Assembly (NCBI GenBank): GCA_021772095.1
Contig: JADYXR010000258.1
Location: 1-39,464, forward strand
Source of the DNA: Candidatus Obscuribacter sp.
GTDB taxonomy: Bacteria; Cyanobacteriota; Vampirovibrionia; Obscuribacterales; Obscuribacteraceae
Length of the DNA stretch: 39,464 nucleotides
Direction of reading: 5' to 3'
The translations under genes and the position numbers were made by a program. Shown one piece after another: positions 34,737 to 39,464 of the stretch. Each line of letters begins with the position of its first letter. Position 1 is the first letter of the stretch. The notes beneath the pieces were generated by a model, which saw only the letters and a program-made list of their open reading frames with translations, had not been told where the DNA came from and did not search any database.

Positions 34737-35171
34737 TCAAATGAGAAGGACGCTGAACCGCAGCCAGAGCGGCTGCGCTTTTATTACTTCGAGGTGAGCT
34801 TTTTCTTTTTCAAGCCACGAAACAGTTTTTACCTCAATCGGACATGGCACTGGACGCGCTAGAGGACAGCTACTAATGTGCGATGGCGAGTTGTCGAGGT
34901 TGCCGGTATTTTTCAGGCTAATGCTGTTCGCTAATGCGACAGGCATGCGCCGTTTCGTTCCGGGTTTGTCCGGATCATCCAACTCTTCGAATAACGAATC
35001 TTCAGATGATGGCAATTGAACAGCAGATTCAAACGCGACTTGACTGCCCGCGCAAAGGTCGCTTCCAGAGCCGGAATAAACGTGCGAAAAATCCAGAGTG
35101 GTAACCGCAAGCATGAACAAAGTAATCGATAGCAAAAGATTTTTTATTAGATTGCTATGTGATGATTTCAT
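34737..35171 (-). CDS. Small membrane-anchored or secreted protein of unknown function
   Basis: 144 residues. ATG at 35171 is chosen because it opens directly into a hydrophobic stretch (SNLIKNLLLSITLFMLAVTTL) that is a signal anchor or signal peptide. The remainder has no known motif, includes DDPDKPGTKRRMPVALANS, and contains cysteines in SSCPLARPVPCPIEV. It lies between the UspA gene (150 nt away) and the carbonic-anhydrase-like gene in the same direction. Co-expression with them is possible but not shown. Confidence 0.5.
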   Translation of the reverse strand: MKSSHSNLIKNLLLSITLFMLAVTTLDFSHVYSGSGSDLCAGSQVAFESAVQLPSSEDSLFEELDDPDKPGTKRRMPVALANSISLKNTGNLDNSPSHISSCPLARPVPCPIEVKTVSWLEKEKAHLEVIKAQPLWLRFSVLLI

Positions 35172-35321
35172 ACTCTTACTCAAAGAAACGGCTTGATTTT
35201 TGTATAGCACAAACAGTTTTCAATTTCTTTTCGGTGGCTAGTTTTGCTAGCGTACACTGCTGGTCATTTCGCTCTTGTTGTTTAACTTGCCATTTAAACC
35301 TGCTATTTAAACCTGCAAATT

Positions 35322-35885
35322 TTATGCAACGAACAGCTGAGCTCGGTCCTGTTGATCGCGACTCGGCTTGATGATCTGTACAGGAGTTGATGCCGTTCTT
35401 AAAACTCGATTGCTGATACCAGGTATCAACCAATGTCTTTTTCGTTTTGGATCTTGCACAAACAAAATCATCGTTGCGTCAATCAGGTTGGCTTCATCCA
35501 CTATCGATCCGGAGACCGACGGATGCAATCTGGATTTTACTGTAACCCGCACACCCGGGAGGTCTTCGGACAAGCGGTGAGCGAGCTGTTGTAGTTTTAA
35601 GATTGAATTTTCCAGCTTCTCATTCTGGTTGTCGGAGGTTTGAATAATGTCTACCGCGCTAACGAATCCACCGTTTGCCAGGCGATCTTCAACGCAGTGA
35701 AACAAGCGAATGCTCTTCACTCTGTCATCGTGACTGTTCTTCAAAACAGAGATAGCAAGCGTGCCCTGGTCATCGTCTTGTATTGGTACAAGCAAGTGAA
35801 CTTCATTTGATGGACGATTCAGTGAACTCTGAGAGTTCCCTTTCGCTATCGTTTCTTTTTTTCTTTTCGATCTAGTAAAAAACAT
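35322..35885 (-). CDS. Universal stress protein (UspA) family protein
   Basis: 187 residues. ATG at 35885 has GAGG/AGGA about seven nt upstream; the longer frame starting at 35987 has no such site. The Usp fold is visible from VHLLVPIQDDDQGTLAISVL (first strand and helix) through VTVKSRLHPSVSGSIVDEANLIDATMILF to the C-terminal IPGISNRVLRTASTPVQII. The ATP-binding G-x2-G-x9-G-S/T motif is not intact (IPGISNRVLRT), so this is probably a non-nucleotide-binding member. The N-terminal 30 residues are Lys/Arg/Ser-rich. A strong promoter and an ArsR-type dyad lie upstream, linking it to the SulP-ArsR operon. Confidence 0.8.
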   Translation of the reverse strand: MFFTRSKRKKETIAKGNSQSSLNRPSNEVHLLVPIQDDDQGTLAISVLKNSHDDRVKSIRLFHCVEDRLANGGFVSAVDIIQTSDNQNEKLENSILKLQQLAHRLSEDLPGVRVTVKSRLHPSVSGSIVDEANLIDATMILFVQDPKRKRHWLIPGISNRVLRTASTPVQIIKPSRDQQDRAQLFVA

Positions 35886-35951
35886 ATATCTTCCTCGCGC
35901 AGAAAATCGATCCGTACGCTTTTCAGCGAAAATCACTTTTCTGTGGTGTCG

Positions 35952-35975
35952 ACATATTGCAATGTTGTAATATGT
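35952..35975 (-). promoter_or_regulatory. ArsR-type operator candidate at the UspA promoter
   Basis: A 24-bp dyad with arms ACATATT and AATATGT (10 of 12 positions symmetric). It lies right after the -10 of the UspA promoter, where a bound repressor would block initiation. It agrees at 18 of 24 positions with the dyad at 38277-38300. Confidence 0.65.
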
Positions 35976-35985
35976 TGATATGAAC

Positions 35986-36015
35986 ACTTTATCAGATTTG
36001 GACTCACGGTGTCAA
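35986..36015 (-). promoter_or_regulatory. UspA promoter
   Basis: On the minus strand a perfect -35 TTGACA (36010-36015) is followed by an 18-nt spacer and TAAAGT (35986-35991, four of six). Transcription would start near 35979, close to the operator dyad. The gap up to the ArsR stop at 36120 holds nothing else recognised. Confidence 0.6.
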
Positions 36016-36119
36016 GAGCACGTAAGTGCCTTGCTCCGACCTTCTCGGTGATCGTGGCGGTGGTTTAACGACCACAAAGTCAGGGTATAATCCGGACCTA
36101 GCGTCGGCTAAACTGCTGC

Positions 36120-36587
36120 CTAGCGACCACGGTTTCGTTTTGCGGCTTTCCCGGAACTGCTTTGCGTCCAGGTCGATTTTGCCGAATCGAGTGCCGTGAT
36201 TATCCGTTTAGATTCGATATCGTCCGGTGCAACAAACGCGATGCATTGAACGACGATGTTGGCGAGATCAGGCTGACGAAGGTGATAGAAAACGTGTCGA
36301 CCCTCGCGGCGCTCTAACACAATGCGGTTGGCTCGTAAAATTCCGAGATGCTGAGAAACAGACGCTTGGGGCATATCCAGCGCGTCCTTCAGGTCGGTGA
36401 CCGTCAACTCACCATTGCGAAGTTCTTCAACGATCAAAACACGCAATGGATGAGCAAGCACTCCAAAAAAGCGCGAAAGTTCTTCGGAAACAACTTTTCG
36501 ATCCATCGACAGCGTGCACGTTGTTAGATCAGCATTAACTGCTTCATCGTAACATGTAATTTGCGAATTTATAGAGGAATTTGCCAT
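36120..36587 (-). CDS. ArsR/SmtB-family transcriptional repressor
   Basis: 155 residues. The winged helix-turn-helix is clear: SRFFGVLAHPLRVLIVEEL, LTVTDLKDALDMPQASVSQHLGILRANRIVLERREGRHVFYHL. The metal-binding ELCVCDL motif of ArsR is absent (ELTVTDL). Cysteines are at positions 12 and 24 (N-terminal extension) and 115 (after the wing, VVQCIAF), so a thiol or metal switch is conceivable but unproven. ATG at 36587 has no strong ribosome-binding site and lies 28 nt after the SulP stop; coupling to SulP translation is likely. A longer frame from 36695 would overlap the SulP gene by 80 nt. It probably binds the two 24-bp dyads. Confidence 0.85.
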   Translation of the reverse strand: MANSSINSQITCYDEAVNADLTTCTLSMDRKVVSEELSRFFGVLAHPLRVLIVEELRNGELTVTDLKDALDMPQASVSQHLGILRANRIVLERREGRHVFYHLRQPDLANIVVQCIAFVAPDDIESKRIITALDSAKSTWTQSSSGKAAKRNRGR

Positions 36588-36615
36588 TGTCAAGGTAGCG
36601 AGGCTTTGCAGGCGC

Positions 36616-38226
36616 TCATCCGGCGCCGGTTTCGCTAGCCGGACTGAATTCGTTGACTTGTTGTACCGCAATCCGTTGCCTCCTGATGTCGTCAAACCTG
36701 CGCATTTGTATCGAGCACTCCGCCCAATCGATTACTAGACGTCCCTGATGATCTCGTTCCCACTGAATCAGATGTGTAAGGCATGCATGATCGATATGTC
36801 TAAGTTTGTCCAGACGAACATGCAATTCCGCGTCTTCCGGAATACGCTCCAGTACTTCGCTAAGCTTCGGAAGCTGGAGGAAAGTTGCGGCCCCCTTTAA
36901 ATGCAAAATCAATTCCCGGCTGTCTCTTTTTCGCTCTAAACGAACTTCGAGATCGGACAGCTCTCGCAATTGTTTGAACGCGGCGGCAACAAAACCAATC
37001 GCAACTCCGGCGAATAAATTAGTGCAAACGATTGCTAAAACAGTGATTGCAAACACATTCAATTCACCGCGCTGATAAGATTTGACGTTCCTCAAGATGC
37101 CGCGCACCATACGCACACCGATAAGCACCAGTGTGGCCGCCAGTACACAAGTCGGAATTGACTGTAACAGTTTAGGCAAAAGCAAAACGGCTGTTACCAT
37201 CAAGGTCCCGTGCAATATGTTGGGAAGTCTGGTTTCAGCGCCGTTCTGAGAGTTTGCTACGCTTCTGAGTAAAACTCCAACGATTGGCAACACTCCCAGC
37301 GCACCGCAGATGGTGTTTCCTATACCTTGCGCGATTAATTCTTTATCGTAGGCGAATTTACTGCGCACGGCGGTATTATCTATCGCGCTCAATGTAATCA
37401 ATGATTGTGCACTGCAGATAAACGCGATCATTCCCGCAGCACAGAGCAGCTCAGGGTTTCCGAGCGCGTTCATGATTGAGCTCAGTGACATCACCGAAAC
37501 ATTTGCTACCAGCGAAGGTGGAAGCGAAACAAAATTGACTGGCAGTCCAAGAAAGCATGTAACCGCGGAAACCGTGACAATTGCAATCAGTGCATTTGGA
37601 ATTTGCTTGAGTTTCTCAGGAGCAAATCGCACCCAGGCGCATGCCACCGCGATTGTCGCGATGCCGAGTAGAGCTGCTTCTTGATGGCTTGTTTCTGAAG
37701 TCGGGGTAAGCCCTTTGAGCAGTGCCTCCGGTATGAGCAAAAGGTTCATCAAGCCGGTTTCTTTCGGAGTGTCATCCAGCATGATATGAAACTGGGTGAA
37801 TACAATGATTAAACCCATACCCGCCAACATCCCGTTGACCACCGCTGGTGACACGGCTTTGAACCACCTGCTCGATCGGGTGAGACCGATCGTGAGTTGC
37901 ATCAGACCAGCGAGAAACACAGTTACACCGAGGCTCTGAATGCCGTGCTTCTGGATTATTTCGAAAACCAGAACACCAATTCCGGCATCAGGACCCGAGA
38001 TCAAAACCGGGCTTGCGGAAAGCGAACCCGTCACCAGTGCAGCGATTGCACCTGATATGATGCCGAACTCAGCCGGCACCCCTGACGCAATTGCAACCCC
38101 TACATTTAGTGGTAAAGCGATACAAAGTAAAAAAATAGCCGACCAGATCTCGACGCTGTAATTCTTTTTCTTCTCTGGGCTCGTCGAACTTTCCGGAGCT
38201 GTTTTGTCTACTGTAGGATTAAGCAT
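36616..38226 (-). CDS. SulP-family anion transporter with STAS domain
   Basis: 536 residues from the ATG at 38226; a GTG at 38247 would add seven. The N-terminal part has about 12 membrane helices in the SulP pattern (LPLNVGVAIASGVPAEFGIISG, SASPVLISGPDAGIGVLVF, AGLMQLTIG and QGIGNTICGALGVLPIVGVLLRS). The C-terminal part from about 420 is a STAS domain (LHLKGAATFLQLPKLSEVLERIPEDAELHVRLDKLRHIDHACL). SulP proteins carry sulfate, bicarbonate or other anions with Na+ or H+. The local association with carbonic-anhydrase-like and UspA genes fits a bicarbonate role, but substrate cannot be assigned from sequence. The ArsR gene follows 28 nt later in the same transcript. Confidence 0.9.
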   Translation of the reverse strand: MLNPTVDKTAPESSTSPEKKKNYSVEIWSAIFLLCIALPLNVGVAIASGVPAEFGIISGAIAALVTGSLSASPVLISGPDAGIGVLVFEIIQKHGIQSLGVTVFLAGLMQLTIGLTRSSRWFKAVSPAVVNGMLAGMGLIIVFTQFHIMLDDTPKETGLMNLLLIPEALLKGLTPTSETSHQEAALLGIATIAVACAWVRFAPEKLKQIPNALIAIVTVSAVTCFLGLPVNFVSLPPSLVANVSVMSLSSIMNALGNPELLCAAGMIAFICSAQSLITLSAIDNTAVRSKFAYDKELIAQGIGNTICGALGVLPIVGVLLRSVANSQNGAETRLPNILHGTLMVTAVLLLPKLLQSIPTCVLAATLVLIGVRMVRGILRNVKSYQRGELNVFAITVLAIVCTNLFAGVAIGFVAAAFKQLRELSDLEVRLERKRDSRELILHLKGAATFLQLPKLSEVLERIPEDAELHVRLDKLRHIDHACLTHLIQWERDHQGRLVIDWAECSIQMRRFDDIRRQRIAVQQVNEFSPASETGAG

Positions 38227-38276
38227 GTATAGGGCAAGCCTCGTCACGAGCAGCTCTGCAGCGCTCTAAAGCATGG

Positions 38277-38300
38277 ACATATTCGAATATCGTAATATAA
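38277..38300 (-). promoter_or_regulatory. ArsR-type operator candidate at the SulP-ArsR operon
   Basis: This 24-bp site contains a perfect 12-bp palindrome (ATATTCGAATAT, 38279-38290) and GTAATAT. It agrees at 18 of 24 positions with the UspA-promoter dyad. It lies 51 nt before the ATG at 38226. A TATATT -10 overlaps it on the minus strand, without a good -35. Confidence 0.6.
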
Positions 38301-38548
38301 CCATAACACACGGCGACAAAAGTGGCGCCGCACCTCAACAATTTTTTTGACTTTCAACAATTCAAACGTGCGGCAAAAGCTCCTAGCAAGAACTGCTAAT
38401 TTCGTCCGTAATTTAAATTGGCTCGGATTCCAAGAAATGAAGTCGCTTATTGCGCGTTGATTATTGCGTGTGTATTTGATCGGCGATTCCATGACCCAAG
38501 ATTGTCACAGATGATATGCAGAATCTTCTGAGAAGTTGAGAAAACTCG
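38301..38548. other. Intergenic stretch, nothing recognised
   Basis: AT-rich DNA between the SulP operator and the next promoter. No coding frame with a ribosome-binding site, no strong hairpin and no repeat was found. Confidence 0.4.
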
Positions 38549-38577
38549 TTGAGACACAGTTTTCGGATAAACAAAAT
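38549..38577 (+). promoter_or_regulatory. Candidate promoter of the hypothetical gene at 38672
   Basis: TTGAGA (five of six) is followed by a 17-nt spacer and CAAAAT (four of six). Transcription would start near 38584, giving a leader of about 88 nt. Confidence 0.4.
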
Positions 38578-38601
38578 AAATGCGCCGCGTTGGATTGAAC
38601 C

Positions 38602-38623
38602 AGCGACGACATGTTTCGTCGCT
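38602..38623 (+). promoter_or_regulatory. Leader stem-loop upstream of the gene at 38672
   Basis: AGCGACGA and TCGTCGCT form a perfect 8-bp stem with a six-nt loop in the predicted leader, 49 nt before the ATG. It does not cover the AGGA ribosome-binding site and has no T-tract, so an operator or mRNA stabiliser is more likely than a terminator. Confidence 0.4.
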
Positions 38624-38671
38624 CGTCTTGTACTGAACTTGTAACACGTCATTAGAAAAGGAAGCGAAACC

Positions 38672-39196
38672 ATGGTCAAAGAAGTAGCGAATTCCCATGA
38701 TGCCTCGCCGAAATCATCCTCGGCTCTAAAATTGATCACTGAAGCAGTATCGGAAATGTCGTTTTCGATTCAGCCCGCGCGAATCACGGATTCGCCTAAC
38801 CCCAGTGGTGCTGAGTTACAAACTAGTCGGGTTTCGATCTTGTCTAATCAACTGGAGCCTACCGATCGATCGGTTTCGCCTCAGTATGAAACGATGCTTG
38901 AGACGTTCAAAGACCGCGCCGTCAAGACCTTTTCCTTCTCACCAGAAGGGAAAGACATGGCCTCGAAGTTGAATCCCGAATTGAAAACGACTCTGGAGCA
39001 AGCATCGCAACTCACAGTAAAGATGCCTCGTGGAGACACCACTGGCAGTGACCTTGTCATTAAACAAGACGGAACCATAGTGCATTATCTCAATTTGGAT
39101 CAAAAGAAAAATGGTGTGGGCAATTTGATAGTGTCGATAGAAAGCACTATCGCAACGGATGGTGAACTGACTACCGAACAAAAAGAAAGTCTCTAA
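38672..39196 (+). CDS. Hypothetical protein, Ser/Thr-rich
   Basis: 174 residues. ATG at 38672 has AGGA nine nt upstream. The first 70 residues are low-complexity (KSSSALKLITEAVSE, PNPSGAELQTS) with no signal peptide. The second half carries a short folded-looking section: LTVKMPRGDTTGSDLVIKQDGTIVHYLNLDQKKNG, two beta-hairpin-like segments. No family is recognised. A further frame starts 15 nt after the stop. The style resembles the N-termini of the proteins at 9017, 19528 and 32113. Confidence 0.6.
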   Translation: MVKEVANSHDASPKSSSALKLITEAVSEMSFSIQPARITDSPNPSGAELQTSRVSILSNQLEPTDRSVSPQYETMLETFKDRAVKTFSFSPEGKDMASKLNPELKTTLEQASQLTVKMPRGDTTGSDLVIKQDGTIVHYLNLDQKKNGVGNLIVSIESTIATDGELTTEQKESL

Positions 39197-39211
39197 GAGT
39201 TGATCTGTTAT

Positions 39212-39382
39212 ATGGAAATCCGAAACAAGAAAATCTCTGTCGACTCTTCGAATGGGTCTTCTGAGAAAACTTCCGGCACTACCGACGGTGAAGACTCAAC
39301 TACAAACCCAATGAATTCACTTCGGGCTAATCCACGCATTTCGACGATACTTCAAAACCGGAATTCGGGGGGATGTCTCTAG
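39212..39382 (+). CDS. Possible small hydrophilic protein (56 aa)
   Basis: ATG at 39212 lies 15 nt after the preceding stop, so the two could be co-transcribed. The product is Ser/Thr/Asn-rich and has no recognised motif. The ribosome-binding site is weak (AGAG about 12 nt upstream), so it may not be real. Confidence 0.3.
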   Translation: MEIRNKKISVDSSNGSSEKTSGTTDGEDSTTNPMNSLRANPRISTILQNRNSGGCL

Positions 39383-39397
39383 CGTAGTTGAAATTTG

Positions 39398-39464
39398 ATG
39401 ATCATGGCTCTGGGTGCTCATCTTCTTATTATGATATCAGGCTGCTTTAGTATTGCAAGTGGTG
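39398..39464 (+). CDS. Start of a possible lipoprotein (runs off the window)
   Basis: ATG at 39398 (or 39404) opens a frame with a hydrophobic stretch and the lipobox-like Ile-Ser-Gly-Cys in LLIMISGCFSIASG. If real, the cysteine would be lipidated after export. No good ribosome-binding site is visible, and only about 22 codons are in the window. Confidence 0.35.
   Translation, partial: MIMALGAHLLIMISGCFSIASG

Noticed and set aside
38447..38739. Reverse-strand frames upstream of the gene at 38672
   Set aside because: Several overlap each other and the promoter and stem-loop of that gene; none has a ribosome-binding site or a known motif.

Overview
The window looks like chromosomal DNA of a free-living, Gram-negative-type bacterium. 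GC is intermediate, with Shine-Dalgarno starts and frequent GTG/TTG starts. The gene style is distinctive: very large Ser/Thr kinases fused to leucine-rich and TPR repeats, a caspase-like TPR protein, a stand-alone PaaN, and several large family-less proteins with low-complexity N-termini. This recalls non-photosynthetic relatives of Cyanobacteria (Melainabacteria/Vampirovibrionia, Obscuribacter-like). That placement is inference from style only, because no rRNA or universal marker lies here. I see no tRNA, rRNA, transposase, integrase, CRISPR array or phage gene.

Layout. 1-2741: a large-subunit catalase with a probable promoter and terminator. 2817-6430: two minus-strand secreted proteins, a caspase-fold/TPR protein that has lost both catalytic residues and an alpha/beta hydrolase fused to DUF4384. 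6650-8787: a CorA-like membrane protein convergent with a double-zinc-ribbon membrane protein. 9017-12341: a protein with a serpin-like C-terminal half, an AlkX/YcaQ-type DNA glycosylase and a GNAT acetyltransferase. 12405-17055: a Gly-rich secreted protein, a periplasmic beta-carbonic anhydrase, PaaN, and a DUF1460 amidase-like protein. 17221-22185: a convergent pair of large proteins that share a papain-like Gln/Cys/His/Asn pattern and nearly the same upstream DNA block. 22261-31996: an orphan OmpR-type regulator, two kinase/LRR/TPR membrane receptors, a zinc-binding protein, an acyltransferase and a small secreted protein whose ribosome-binding site can pair with upstream leader sequence. 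32113-39464: a small unknown protein, a voltage-gated K+ channel with a zinc ribbon, a possible inorganic-carbon module (carbonic-anhydrase-like protein, small membrane protein, UspA, ArsR-type repressor, SulP transporter), then small unknown proteins and the start of a possible lipoprotein.

How the genes may work together. The clearest regulatory unit is at 33990-38300. Two 24-bp dyads that agree at 18 positions sit just upstream of the UspA gene and of the SulP-ArsR operon, so the ArsR-type protein probably controls both. SulP plus carbonic-anhydrase-like proteins suggests bicarbonate handling. A second theme is proteolysis-like folds without ordinary protease context: a dead caspase, a serpin-like protein and two papain-like proteins. 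A third is degenerate tandem repeats of about 20 bp, with a different sequence at each of three sites just beyond stop codons.
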